A stretch of DNA of 64,000 nucleotides from Nemertoderma westbladi (GCA_032718475.1 JAUCBJ010008230.1:104437-168436), one strand, 5' to 3'; counted from the first letter of the stretch, positions 11,301-23,682 are shown. Program-made: numbers and translations. The notes: a model not told the origin generated them from the letters alone.

Positions 11301-14300
11301 TAAACGAAAGTCATAAAAACAGGTAACACTTTCATTTATAGAAGTAATCAGCTGTTCTTTGCTTTGTCTTTCCCCAGGATATGGATGAATTTTGATTGCG
11401 TCGGAACACCCCCTTTTTGAGGCTCTCAGAGTGGACAGATAAGTAGCCTATTTCCCTGTTAATATTTTTCTGTTGTAGAATATTTATTATAGTTTCATCG
11501 TATTGCTAATGTGGCTGGAGTTAAAGTTATTATGTAATGCAATAATTCACCTCAAATATCTCAGTTTTTCATGAACATAATGAAGTATTAAAGCCATGTC
11601 AAAATCCTTGGGGTTTTTCAGCAATAATTTATCAAAATATCCTCAGATTTTTTACAAAAAACGACATCGATTTTCATATTTATAACTTCTAACCCACTCC
11701 ACGAGATCGAGAATCTTAAACGAAAGTCATAAGAACAGGTAACACTTACATTTATAGAAGTAATCAGCTGTTATTTGTTTCGTCTTTCCCCAGGAGATGG
11801 ATGAATTTTGATTGCGTCGGAACACCCCCTTTCTGAGGCTCTCAGAGTGGAGAGATAAGTAGCCTTTCTCCCTGTTAATATTGTTGTGTTCTAGAATATT
11901 TATTATAGTTTCATCGTATTGCAAAAGCGGCTGGAGCCAAAGTTAATATGTAATGCAATAATTAACCTCAAATATCTCAGTTTTTCATGAATAATAATGA
12001 GTATTAAATCCTTGTCAAAATCCTTGGTGTTTTTCAGCAATAATTTATTAAAATCTCCTCTGATTTTTTACAAAAAACGACATCGATTTTCATATTCATG
12101 ACTTCTAACCCACTCCAAGAGATAGACAATCTTAAATGAAAGTCAAAAGAGCAGGTAACACTTACATTTATAGAAGTAATCAGCTATTCTTTGCTTCGTC
12201 TTTCCCCTGGAGATGGATGTTTTTTTATTGCGTCGGAACACCCCCTTTTTGAGGCTGTCAGATTGAAGAGATAAGTTAATATTGTTGTGTTCTAGAATAT
12301 TTATTATAGTTTCATCGTATTGCAAAAGCGGCTGGAGCCGAAGATAATATGTGATACAATAATTCACATCAAATTTCTCAGCTATTTCATGAATATAATG
12401 AGTATTAAAGCTATGTCAAAATCCTTGGGGTTTTTCAGAAATAATTTATCAAACTATCCTATGATTTTTTTCAAAAACCACATCGATTTTCATATTTATA
12501 ACTTCTAACCCACTCCACGAGATAGAGAATCTTAAACGAAAGTCATAAGAACAGGTAACACTTTCATTTATAGAAGTAATCAGCTGTTCTTTGCTTTGTC
12601 TTTCCCCAGGATATGGATGAATTTTGATTGCGTCGGAACACCCCCTTTTTGAGGTTCTCAGAGTGAAGAGATAAGTAGCCTATCTCCCTGTTAATATTGT
12701 TGTGTTCTAGAATAATTATTATAGTTTCATCGTATTGCCAAAGCGGCTGGAACCGAAGTTAATATGTAATGCAATAATTCACCTCAAATATCTCAGCTAG
12801 TTCATGAATATAATGACTATTAAATCCTTGTCAAAATCCTTGGTGTTTTTCAGCAATAATTTATTAAAATATCCTCTGATTTTTTACAAAAAACGACATC
12901 GATTTTCATATTCATGACTTCTAACCCATTCCAAGAGATAGACAATCTTAAATGAAAGTCAAAAGAGCAGGTAACCCTTACATTTATAGAAGTAATCAGC
13001 TGTCCTTGCTTCGTCTTTCCCCTGGAGATGGATGAATTTTGATTGCGTCGGAACACCCCCTTTTTGAGGCTCTCAGAGTGAAGAGATAAGTAGCCTATCT
13101 CCCTGTTAATATTGTTGTGTTCTAGAATAATTATTATAGTTTTATCGTATTGCCAAAGCGGCTGGAGCCGAAGTTAATATGTGATAACATAATTCACCTC
13201 AAATTTCTCAGCTAATTCATGAATATAATGAGTATTAAAGCCATGTCAAAATCCTTGGTGTTTTTCAGCAATAATTTATCAAAATATCCTCTGATTTTTT
13301 TCAAAAACCACGTCGATTTTCATATTTATAACTTCTAACCCAATCCACGAGATAGAGAATCTTAAATGAAAGTCAAAAGAGCAGGTAACCCTTACATTTA
13401 TAAAAGTAATCAGCTGTTCTTTGCTTCGTCTTTCCCCTGGAGATGGATGAATTTTGATTGCGTCGGAACACCCCCTTTTTGAGGCTCTCAGAGTGAAGAG
13501 ATAAGTAGCCCATCTCCCTGTTAATATTGTTGTGTTCTAGAATAATTATTATAGTTTCATCGTATTGCCAAAGCGGCTGGAACCGAAGTTAATATGTAAT
13601 GCAATAATTCACCTCAAATATCTCAGCTAGTTCATGAATATAATGAGTATTAAATCCTTGTCAAAATCCTTGGTGTTTTTCAGCAATAATTTATCAAAAT
13701 ATCCTCTGATTCTTTTCAAAAACCACGTCGATTTTCATATTTATAACTTCTATCCCACTCCACGAGATAGAGAATCTTAAATGAAAGTCAAAAGAGCAGG
13801 TAACACTTACATTTATAGAAGTAATCAGCTATTATTTGCTTCGTCTTTCCCCTGGAGATGGATGAATTTTGATTGCATCGGAACACCCCCTTTTTGAGGC
13901 TCTCAGAGTGAAGAGATAAGTAGCCTATCTCCCTGTTAATATTGTTGTGTTCTAGAATATTTATTATAGATTTATCGTATTGCCAAAGCGGCTAGAGCCG
14001 AAGTTAATATGTGATACAATAATTCACCTCAAATTTCTCAGCTAATTCGTGAATATAATGAGTATTAAAGCCATGTTAAAATCCTTGGGGTTTTTCAGCA
14101 ATAATTTATCAAAATATCCTCAAATTTTTTTCAAAAACCACATCGATTTTCATATTTATAACTTCTAACCCAATCCACGAGATAGAGAATCTTAAACGAA
14201 AGTCATAAGAACAGGTAACACTTTGATTTATAGAAGTAATCAGCTGTTATTTGCTTCGTCTTTCCACAGGAGATGGATGAAATTTGATTGCGTCGGAACA

Positions 14301-17300
14301 CCCCCTTTTTGAGGCTCTCAGAGTGAAGAGATAAGTAGCCCATCTCCCTGTTAATATTGTTGTGTTCTAGAATAATTATTATAGTTTCATCGTATTGCCA
14401 AAGCGGCTGGAGCCGAAGTTAATATGTGATACAATAATTCACCTCAAATTTCTCAGCTAATTCATGAATATAATGAGTATTAAAGCCATGTCAAAATCCT
14501 TGGAGTTTTTCAGCAATAATTTATCAAAATATCCTCTGATTTTTTTTCAAAAACCACATCGATTTTCATATTTATAACTTCTAACCCACTCCACGAGATA
14601 GAGAATCTTAAACGAAAGTCATAAGAGAAGGTAACACTTTTATTTATAGAAGTAATCAGCTGTTCTTTGCTTCGTCTTTCCCCAGGAGATGGATGAATTT
14701 TGATTGCGTCGGAACACCCCCTTTTTGAGGCTCTCAGAGTGGATAGATAAGTAGCCTATTTCCCTGTTAATATTTTTCTGTTGTAGAATATATTTATTAT
14801 AGTTTCATCGTATTGCTAAAGTGGCTGGAGTTAAAGTTATTATGTAATGCAATAATTCACCTCAAATATCTCAGCTAGTTCATGAATATAATGAGTATTA
14901 AATCCTTGTCAAAATCCTTGGTGTTTTTCAGCAATAATTTATTAAAATCTCCTCTGATTTTTTACAAAAAACGACATCGATTTTCATATTCATGACTTTT
15001 AACCCACTCCAAGAGATAGACAATCTTAAATGAAAGTCAAAAGAGCAGGTAACCCTTACATTTATAGAAGTAATCAGCTGTTCTTTGCTTCGTCTTTCCC
15101 CTGGAGATAGATGAATTTTGATTGCGTCGGAACACCCCCTTTTTGAGGCTCTCAGAGTGGACAGATAATTAGCCTATTTCCCTGTTAATATTTTTCTGTT
15201 GTAGAATATATTTATTATAGTTTCATCGTATTGCTAATGTGGCTGGAGCCAAAGTTAATATGTGATACAATAATTCACCTCAAATTTCTCAGCTAATTCA
15301 TGAATATAATGAGTATTAAAGCCATGCCATGTCAAAATCCTTGGGGTTTTTCAGCAATAATTTATCAAAATATCCTCTGGTTTTTTTCAAAAACCACATC
15401 GATTTTCATATTTATAACTTCTAACCCAATCCACGAGATAGAGAATCTTAAACGAAAGTCATTAGAACAGGTAACACTTTCATTTATAGAAGTAATCAGC
15501 TGTTCTTTGCTTCGTCTTTCCCCAGGAGATGGATGAATTTTGATTGCGTCGGAACACCCCCTTTTTGAGGCTCTCAGAGTGGACAGATAAGTAGCCTATT
15601 TCCCTGTTAATATTTTTCTGTTGTAGAATATTTATTATAGTTTCATCGTATTGCTAATGTGGCTGGAGTTAAAGTTATTATGTAATGCAATAATTCACCT
15701 CAAATATCTCAGCTAGTTCATGAATATAATGAGTATTAAATCCTTGTCAAAATCCTTGGTGTTTTTCAGCAATAATTTATTAAAATCTCCTCTGATTTTT
15801 TACAAAAAACGACATCGATTTTCATATTCATGACTTCTAACCCACTCCACGAGATAGAGAATCTTAAACGAAAGTCATAAGAACAGGTAACACTTACATT
15901 TATAGAAGTAATCAGCTGTTCTTTGCTTCGTCTTTCCCCTGGAGATGGATGAAATTTGATTGCGTCGGAACACCCTCTTTTTGGGGCTCTCAGAGTGAAG
16001 AGATAAGTAGCCTATCTCCCTGTTAATATTGTTGTGTTCTAGAATATTTATTATAGTTTCATCGTATTGCCAAAGCGGCTGGAGCCGAAGTTAATATGTG
16101 ATACAATAATTCACCTCAAATTTCTCAGCTAATTCATGAATATAATGAGTATTAAAGCCATGTCATAATCCTTGGGGTTTTTCAGCAATAATTTATCAAA
16201 ATATCCTCTGATTTTTTTTCAAAAATCACATCGATTTTCACATTTATAACTTCTAACCCACTCCACGAGATAGAGAATCTTAAACAAAAGTCATAAGAAT
16301 AGGTAACACTTACATTTATAGAAGTAATCAGCTGTTCTTTGCTTCGTCTTTCCCCAGGAGATGGATGAATTTTGATTGCGTCGGAACACCCCCTTTTTGA
16401 GGCTCTCAGAGTGGACAGATAAGTAGCCTATTTCCCTGTTAATATTTTTCTGTTGTAGAATATTTATTATAGTTTCATCGTATTGCTAATGTGGCTGGAG
16501 TTAAAGTTATTATGTAATGCAATAATTCACCTCAAATATCTCTGTTTTTTCATCACCATAATGAAGTATTAAAGCCATGTCAAAATCCTTGGGGTTTTTT
16601 AGCAATAATTTATCAAAATATCCTCAGATTTTTTACAAAAAACGACATCGATTTTCATATTTATAACTTCTAACCCACTCCACGAGATAGAGAATCTTAA
16701 ACGAAAGTCATAAGAACAGGTAACACTTACATTTATAGAAGTAATCAGCTGTTATTTGCTTTGTCTTTCCCCAGGAGATGGATGAATTTTGATTGCGTCG
16801 GAACACCCCCTTTCTGAGGCTCTCAGAGTGGAGAGATAAGTAGCCTATCTCCCTATTAATATTGTTGTGTTCTAGAATATTTATTATAGTTTCATCGTAT
16901 TGCCAAAGCGGCTGGAGCCAAAGTTAATATGTGATACAATAATTCACCTCAAATTTCTCAGCTAATTCATGAATATAATGAGTATTAAAGCCATGTCAAA
17001 ATCCTTGGGGTTTTTCAGCAATAATTTATCAAAATATCCTCTGATTTTTTTCAAAAACCACATCGATTTTCATATTTATAACTTCTAACCCAATCCACGA
17101 GATAGAGAATCTTAAACGAAAGTCATAAGAACAGGTAACACTTTCATTTATAGAAGTAATCAGCTGTTCTTTGCTTCGTCTTTCCCCAGGAGATGGATGA
17201 ATTTTGATTGCGTCGGAACACCCCCTTTTTGAGGCTCTCAGAGTGGACAGATAAGTAGCCTATTTCCCTGTTAATATTTTTCTGTTGTAGAATATTTATT

Positions 17301-17901
17301 ATAGTTTCATCGTATTGCTAATGTGGCTGGAGTTAAAGTTATTATGTAATGCAATAATTCACCTCAAATATCTCAGCTAGTTCATGAATATAATGAGTAT
17401 TAAATCCTTGTCAAAATCCTTGGTGTTTTTCAGCAATAATTTATCAAAATATCCTCTGATTTTTTTCAAAAACCACATCGATTTTCATATTTATAACTTC
17501 TAACCCAATCCACGAGATAGAGAATCTTAAACGAAAGTCATAAGAACAGGTAACACTTTCATTTATAGAAGTAATCAGCTGTTCTTTGCTTCGTCTTTCC
17601 CCAGGAGATGGATGAATTTTGATTGCGTCGGAACACCCCCTTTTTGAGGCTCTCAGAGTGGACAGATAAGTAGCCTATCTCCCTGTTAATATTGTTGTGT
17701 TCTAGAATATTTCTTATAGTTTCATCGTATTGCCAAAGCGGCTGGAGCCAAAGTTAATATGTAATGCAATAATTCACCTCAAATATCTCAGCTATTTCAT
17801 GAATATAATGAGTATTAAATCCTTGTCAAAATCCTTGGTGTTTTTCAGCAATAATTTATTAAAATCTCCTCCGATTTTTTACAAAAAACGACATCGATTT
17901 T
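5308..17901. repeat. Satellite array, left block (about 416-bp monomers)
   Basis: About 30 head-to-tail monomers with landmark words such as CATCGATTTTCATATT, AACCCACTCCACGAGATAG and GCGTCGGAACACCCCC recurring every 412-417 bp. Two main variants alternate: GCGGCTGGAGCCGAAG (a CGGCT/AGCCG hairpin) and TGTGGCTGGAGTTAAAG. Longer-range repetition is visible: stretches at 6775-6993 and 10086-10304 encode the same peptide (offset 3311, 8 monomers), 8417-8641 matches 12143-12367 (offset 3726, 9 monomers), and 10257 and 11088 start near-identical 831-bp dimers. This fits unequal exchange. There is a short AAT microsatellite near 5415. No gene seen. Confidence 0.95.
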
Positions 17902-18500
17902 TATATAATTATATCCTCATAAAAGCCGTGGATTTTCAAAATTTAATTTTGTTCGAATTAACTTGTTATAAAGATTACATTAAGTCCTCATTTGTAATTA
18001 CTATAGCTATTTGTATAACATTGTTCAACTGGTTCAGTAGCTCAGTCGGTTAAGCGTTAGAAAATTGTGTAGTAGGTATTGAGTTCGAATCCTAGCAAGT
18101 GCGAATTATTTTTTGTGCTAAATTTCAACTCATTCAAATTTACCGCTACGATTTAATTGCATCTGCTTAAGGTAGATTAACCAATGAGATTGCAGTTATT
18201 TGATAGTAACCAATGTCGTGCAAGATACGTGTTTGCTGGACCAATGATTATCTTTAAAAACCCCATAGAACGCATAGAACAATCGAGATTTATCTCGATT
18301 ATTGCAGCACAAAATTTGCTATGAAAGGTGCGTTTTGTTTATTAGTTATCACTTCACTTTTCTAATCTTACTTCTGATATTCACTTCTTTATTATACTTT
18401 AGTAGTTCTTTAGTGTATATTATCTTTATTAGTTATCGTTAAATTTTGTAATAAAGTTAGAAGTATTCGCTATATCTGCCCTTTTTTACTATGTTTTCAC
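17902..18500 (+). repeat. 5' LTR of element B, 3'-truncated
   Basis: Matches 35197-35797 of the 3' LTR nearly base for base, then stops matching after ATGTTTTCAC. The remaining ~1.3 kb of the LTR is absent and leader sequence follows directly. The TATA box that is TATAAAAGG in the 3' copy is TATGAAAGG here (18320-18328). A deletion reaching from inside the LTR into the leader explains this best. Confidence 0.85.
18025..18104 (+). other. tRNA-like sequence in element B 5' LTR
   Basis: Contains a pol III A box (TAGCTCAGTCGG, 18038-18049) and B box (GAGTTCGAATCC, 18081-18092) at tRNA spacing. The acceptor and T stems do not pair well, so it is not a working tRNA. The same element lies in the 3' LTR at 35321-35398. 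Confidence 0.7.
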
Positions 18501-18670
18501 AAATTTGTATTTGATTAGCTAAGTGCTAATTTTTTTGAATAAAATATTTTGATTTGAACCGCGTGTAAAATATTTGGAATTGAATACCGGTGTTTAAAAA
18601 GGGTTTAAATAACATATTGTACCGGTACAAAATTTTCGTAAAAGTACAACCAAACTCTTTTGTTTTTCAG

Positions 18671-18848
18671 GATTCAGAGCTCATTTCTAGACTGTAACGG
18701 GAGCAAGACCGTGTTTCGCAAGTTTGGGAGATAGATAACTCACAATTTTGGTTGGGAAAATCGCACTTCGTCCGCAATGCTGGAAACGGAAAGGTTCATG
18801 TCCAGTTTGTATCTGGGAATCTGTTTTTCTGGAGAATTATTGGAGTGG
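18671..18848 (+). other. Possible leader exon of element B
   Basis: The interval is bounded by TGTTTTTCAG (acceptor-like, ending 18670) and GTAAGT (donor-like, 18849). Element C has the same pair around 40687-40830. An ATG at 18777 opens a short frame running into the donor. Its SLYLGIC stretch is shared with element C, where the codons differ mainly at silent positions (TAT CTG/TTG, GGA, ATC/ATT, TGT/TGC). This suggests a short coding exon or upstream ORF. The matching acceptor has not been identified. Inference only. Confidence 0.35.
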
Positions 18849-19032
18849 GTAAGTTCGAAAAGTTGCATAAATCAGTTAGGCATTACCGTATTAGTTAAAA
18901 TTATTGTGGGTTCCACTGTCTCAAGTATTTATGCATTCCGTACGATTTCTTTTTTATTGCTGAATTAGTCCGTATTATTTGTGTTTAATTTATATATTTG
19001 ATAACGTATATCGTTATCCGATTTATTTGTTA

Positions 19033-19152
19033 TAAAATTGGCCGTTAGGCTAATTTTATTATATACTTACCGTGACATTTATTTGCTGTGAAATTGGCCG
19101 CTAGGCTAATTTTATCCATTTGATATAAAATCGGCCGGTAGGCTAATTTTAT
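19033..19152 (+). repeat. Three leader hairpins (TTGGCC-loop-GGCTAA type)
   Basis: Three spaced copies of AAATTGGCCGTTAGGCTAATTTTA-like sequence (near 19033, 19090 and 19127), each a stem with a 4-nt loop (GTTA, GCTA, GGTA). Element C has one copy near 41016-41038, where the arms read TAGCC/GGCTA, so a G-T pair has become A-T. They lie just upstream of the gag ATG. Confidence 0.7.
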
Positions 19153-19326
19153 ATGACTGTAATTAGTACCGTTTAGATATAAATACGGTAAATTTGATAC
19201 TTTGACACTCACATTTTACTTGACTTACAATTACCGAAATGAGTGACAAACAAGACTATACGAAGAATACACCTACCGACTATGACTCATGTGACGCGGA
19301 TAAGTCAGTAGCGGAAGAACCACAGG

Positions 19327-19346
19327 GGAAGACTCGTGAGCCTACC
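19327..19346 (+). repeat. Short palindrome copy (B gag)
   Basis: GGAAGACTCGTGAGCCTACC, read as KTREPT. Element C is aligned here without a gap but does not match the palindrome. Confidence 0.6.
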
Positions 19347-21038
19347 GAACCTACACCGTGTGCGTCACCAGTACATCCAATGGGAGTACCGGATGCCGTA
19401 GTACGAGGCGACGGCAGGACTGAGGATTTTCTAACGGTCCCGCAACCTAGACACAGGGAAACGGACATGGTAAGTTCAGTAGGAAGCCAATAGAGCGTAG
19501 TTAGAAGCGTCGGAGAATACATGGCACATATTACCAGGAGTATTGGAGAAGGCCAACGCATATTAGACGAGTTGACCGCTCCGATGTCTCGGTTCAAGTT
19601 TTATACCCTACAGGTTAGAGTACAAAGTAAAGTACATAAGTCCGTAGATACCCTAATCAGTCTACAAGATCTAGCCAGACAAAGACAGGATGTGGACACT
19701 CAATTTAGAATCCTCGAGAAATTAATGATCGCCAGGGAGAAACTAATTCAGTTTAAGTTGACCGTTAGACAGATACAACAAGAGCAAGCGAATCAGTTGC
19801 TAGGTGAGTCAGTTTCCGACGAACTATTACAACCCAAGGAAGAACAAGAACAGTACAGACTGGATGGACAATTGAAATACCTGACGGATCACTTACGGTT
19901 GTGCGGCGAAGACGTCGGCGATTTGGAAACCGTGCCGGAAACTACGAGGGAAACTTCACCCGTACAAATCGAACTGGCACCGGGAATATTGGATCAATCA
20001 CTGGTGAGTATTCGCAGCGAAATTGGCGAGGTGAGTATGGTAACGTCAGAAATTTCTCGACAGCAACAACAGTTCGACAGACAACAACGAGACATGGAGG
20101 AACAAACTCAACTGCTAATGATACAAGCAGCAGTAGAGGAAGAGAAACTACGTGTTGCGAATGTTGCAAGAATCTCTCATCTGCAAGAACAAGCTGAGTT
20201 GGAAGCAGCCGAAATGGAAAGGTTAGAGTTGGACATTGCACAACAAGCGGCAGCGGCCGAGTTAGCGCAACGAACAGCAGCGGCCGAGTTAGAGTGACAA
20301 GCGGCAGCGGCAGCAGCAGCGTCCGAGTTAGAGCGACAAAGGTTAGCTTCAGAAGCAAGAACCGAAATGAAAAAACGGCAAATAAAGGCTCAAACAGCTA
20401 TACGATTAGCGGAGCTCGAGGCGCAACAACAACAGACGGAACAATGAGAGAAGGAAGCTAAACTTCATTTCGAACTCGAAAGGAAGGCGAGAGAATTAGC
20501 CAACGCCAAAGAGGATTTAGATCTCAAAGCCCGCGATCGATCAATGAGATCTCGAGACGGACACGATCTAGACTGGATAGAGGTAAGGCATCGTTAAATT
20601 CAGGAACGAATGAAGGAAGGAAGTGTAGGAGCACCTGAACGAGAATGAGAATTGGTTAAGGACTTATGTCAACGATTTCCTCAAGTAACTCCAATGTTTG
20701 CACCAATTACGACCAAAGAACCTGTTTCGATTGCGGGTAGTAGTAATATTTCTCCTATCCATGGTGCGACGGAGCACAGGTTTGTTATTCCGGACAAGTT
20801 TATACCGCCAAGAGCAACGTCATCGCCTATTCCAAAAGTCAAGGTAAGTAACCCGCCGATTACCGATTGTAGTAGTTTATTGGCAGGGACTGCATTACTG
20901 ACAACTAAACAGGTGAGTCAACCTTCGACACCCCAACCTGTTACGCACAACGTAGATCCGATCGCATTTAGATCTAAGAGGACTTTGGATTCGAACGCCA
21001 TTACGCGACCACAGATTCAGTTTACATCGCAATCTACA

Positions 21039-21838
21039 ACTTTGAGGAAGACTTGCGAGCCTACCAAACAACGGAAACTAGTGGGTGATGTTTCCAAACG
21101 GAATGTTAGAATTCGGACAACACAACGGACGCGAGCACGTCGGCCACCGTATCCAGGTGATAGTAGTACTTCAAGCAAATCGGATTACCCGGAACGCGAA
21201 GTGTTTAGAACAGGAGCGGCCGATGAATGCAAATGCGAGCGTTCAGATAATTCCTTTATGAATAATCCTCCACAAAATACACCAACACAGAAAGCGTTAC
21301 AACCAACGGACGCAATTAGTACGCAACAATTCGCCGACCTAATGCAACCAGTTGTCAACAAGTTGGCCCAGATTGAGGAACGCCTAGAGGAAGTTCAAAC
21401 CGATAGTTAGAGAAATACCGAATTCGAACACAATAGAAACTTTGAGGAAGACTTGCGAGCCTACCAAACAACGGAAACTAGTGGGTGATGTTTCCAAACG
21501 GAATGTTAGAATTCGGACAACACAACGGACGCGAGCACGTCGGCCACCGTATCCAGGTGATAGTAGTACTTCAAGCAAATCGGATTACCCGGAACGCGAA
21601 GTGTTTAGAACAGGAGCGGCCGATGAATGCAAATGCGAGCGTTCAGATAATTCCTTTATGAATAATCCTCCACAAAATACACCAACACAGAAAGCGTTAC
21701 AACCAACGGACGCAATTAGTACGCAACAATTCGCCGACCTAATGCAACCAGTTGTCAACAAGTTGGCCCAGATTGAGGAACGCCTAGAGGAAGTTCAAAC
21801 CGATAGTTAGAGAAATACCGAATTCGAACACAATAGAA
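21039..21838 (+). repeat. Perfect 400-bp tandem duplication in element B gag
   Basis: 21039-21438 and 21439-21838 are identical as far as I can read. Because 400 is not a multiple of 3, the downstream gag-pol frame moves from phase 0 to phase 1. The duplication alone accounts for that frame difference. It may be a recent event or an assembly artefact. Confidence 0.9.
21046..21065 (+). repeat. Short palindrome copy (B gag)
   Basis: GGAAGACTTGCGAGCCTACC, read as KTCEPT; copied again at 21446-21465 by the 400-bp duplication. Equivalent to the tandem-repeat copies of element C. Confidence 0.8.
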
Positions 21839-22995
21839 ACCCGAAGGATCCACAAAGAGCGATACCTTCAAGAAACACCTCGTATCAAAGGAAAGCGCCA
21901 AGACGAGAGAACATCAACTCGATCGCCAACCAAGGACGCAAAACTTTAAATGTAGCCGAGGAGATAGCTAAATTCGCAGCTAGACAAGGACTACCGGTGC
22001 AACGACCACCTAAGTTTTCCGGTAACTCCAAACCTTGGCACACATTCGTAGACTACATCGAATCTCAAATTGCTGTGTGCGCTTTTACATCAAGGGAGAA
22101 GTTTAACTACCTGCTTCAAACATTGACGGGAGAACCCAAACGTCTAGCAGAGACTTTCGTTGGTGTACCAGATTCCTTCGAGTTAGCATACGATCGCTTA
22201 ACTTCAATCTACGGAGGTACAGTGAGCATGGCCAAGTCAGTAATAGAGGAACTCTGTAAGGAGGGGGCTATTACTAAACCCGTCGACTTACTAAAACTAG
22301 CTGACGAAATCAAAAACGCTATCACTACATCACGTTCTATTGGACAACTCGAGTACGGCAACACCCCTACAGTCCTATTAAAAATTATAGGAAGACTACA
22401 CCATCGACTTCGTCGAGAGTGGAGGAAGATTGAGTAACAGTGGGAAGAAAGGGGTGGATTCTTAAAATTAGAGGATGTATACCTATTGATATCGAGGGAA
22501 GCGGTGGTAGAAACGCATTCCAACTACACCGACCAACATATTGTAGCTGAAGGAATCACCTTACCATCCTCAAATTGACAAAAACTACCAACGACATCTA
22601 CAAGGACGGCCACCTACGCAACACCAACAGAAACCCGACAATTTTCGGACGGTAGTAAAGTGTCCGCACCTATTGGGATCAGACAGACTAGGCAGCAACT
22701 GAGCGCCGACTTTAGCGGTTGCCAATACTGCAAGTGGCTCGGTAAGCGGCATACCAGTCACAAGTTGAGAGGATGTTGACTGTTTCGCGAGATAAACTCG
22801 GAAGAACGAAGACTACAGATACGGCCATTGGATTCTTGTTGGAGGTGTACGCAACATGGACATGTCCGTAAGGACTGCCCAAATACAGACACATGTCCTT
22901 CCTGTGGACGCAACCATGACGGTTTGCTCCATACGGACAGTCACACACCAACGAAACGCTTCACCAGGGAACACCCGGAAGCTGCAGCAAAATGC
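21811..22995 (+). pseudogene. gag: Element B Gag DUF1759 domain and zinc knuckles
   Basis: The frame continues from the second duplicate. About 21997-22600 encodes the DUF1759-type core: PPKFSGNSKPWHTFVDY, FNYLLQTLTGEP, YDRLTSIYGG and ADEIKNAI. Stops lie at 22435 (TAA), 22576 (TGA) and 22777 (TGA), all in the same frame. At about 22834-22876 a C-x2-C-x4-H-x4-C knuckle (CWRC...HVRKDC) is intact, followed by a second Cys pair (CPSC) with a nearby His. DUF1759 is taken as the capsid part of BEL Gag and the knuckle as the RNA-binding nucleocapsid part. Confidence 0.82.
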
Positions 22996-23655
22996 AACAC
23001 CGCGTATAAGAATCAAGAATCAAAAACAACACCAACATTTGTGACGCATATACGGGATTGTTTCCCGGAACAATCCGGGTCTTCTGATGAAGAATCAGAA
23101 GACGACGACACATACTCAGATGGAGACAAACAACCATCGATTGCGCTTCTGACGCCTGACCAACTGAAGGGATTTAACGTGATTCCTATTAAGATTACGG
23201 GCACAAAAGGTAGCAAACGGATTTACGCTATTTTACATTCAGCCTCATCTCACAGCTATGTGGATGAGAAGGCCTACGTCGTGACGGACCTTAGACAAGG
23301 TAAGCACGTCAGATATACTGTAAGTAGTATGCATGGACAACGTGCAATACCAGTGACTAGAGTTAAGTTAAACTTAGACACTCTTCTTCCGAAATCGCAA
23401 CATAGCGAAAAGGAGAGGTCTTTGTTACCCTTTAAGGATTTGACTTTTGCGGCCAGAAAGGACTTTAGTAATCTACTGGGTCCAGTGCCGGAACAATCCT
23501 TAGAGGACCGTAAGTATTTCAGACACCTTGGTGTACCTGAATGTCCTGTTAATTATCGGTCGGTAGCAATGCTGATCGGGACAGACCAATTCAACTTACA
23601 TCAAGTGTGGGAAACCATACTATCGGTAGTCGTTGCGGGAAACGCTTACGCCTGA
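22996..23655 (+). CDS. pol: Element B aspartic protease domain, active-site Asp lost
   Basis: An acidic Ser/Glu/Asp linker (about 23065-23130) is followed by the protease region. Where element C reads AILDSASSHSYVDE, this copy reads AILHSASSHSYVDE (about 23227-23268). The catalytic Asp is replaced by His, so the protease should be dead. Downstream are DLTFAARKDFSNLLGPV and VAMLIGTDQFNLHQV, the equivalent of the VGMDCP region of element A. The frame ends with TGA at 23653-23655. The phase matches the RT frame that follows. Confidence 0.8.
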   Translation, partial: NTAYKNQESKTTPTFVTHIRDCFPEQSGSSDEESEDDDTYSDGDKQPSIALLTPDQLKGFNVIPIKITGTKGSKRIYAILHSASSHSYVDEKAYVVTDLRQGKHVRYTVSSMHGQRAIPVTRVKLNLDTLLPKSQHSEKERSLLPFKDLTFAARKDFSNLLGPVPEQSLEDRKYFRHLGVPECPVNYRSVAMLIGTDQFNLHQVWETILSVVVAGNAYA

Positions 23656-23682
23656 CGAACTCCGATAGGTTGGTATACTCGA

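Larger units (their letters stand above)
19239..21410 (+). pseudogene. gag: Element B gag N-terminal region
   Basis: The ATG at 19239 starts a frame that is continuous to 21410 apart from stops at 19491 (TAG), 20295 (TGA), 20445 (TGA), 20595 (TAA) and 20646 (TGA). Element C has the same protein (similar residues in the stretch reading RGDGR.EDFLTVPQ.R), which supports the frame. Residues about 95-230 form a helical region; the later part is a Gln/Glu/Ala-rich coiled coil with AAAELE repeats. The last part is Pro/Thr-rich with a basic patch and ends LEEVQTDS. It probably forms the matrix/assembly part of Gag ahead of DUF1759. At least one stop looks like CGA to TGA, since a nearby repeat unit reads GAGCGACAA. 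Confidence 0.75.

Noticed and set aside
5308-17901. CRISPR-like array
   Set aside because: Units are about 416 bp of continuous satellite without short repeat/unique spacer structure, in a eukaryotic context.
18025-18104. Functional tRNA gene in the LTR
   Set aside because: A and B boxes are good but acceptor and T stems do not pair, so it is called tRNA-like only. The same applies to 35321, 38082 and 51618.
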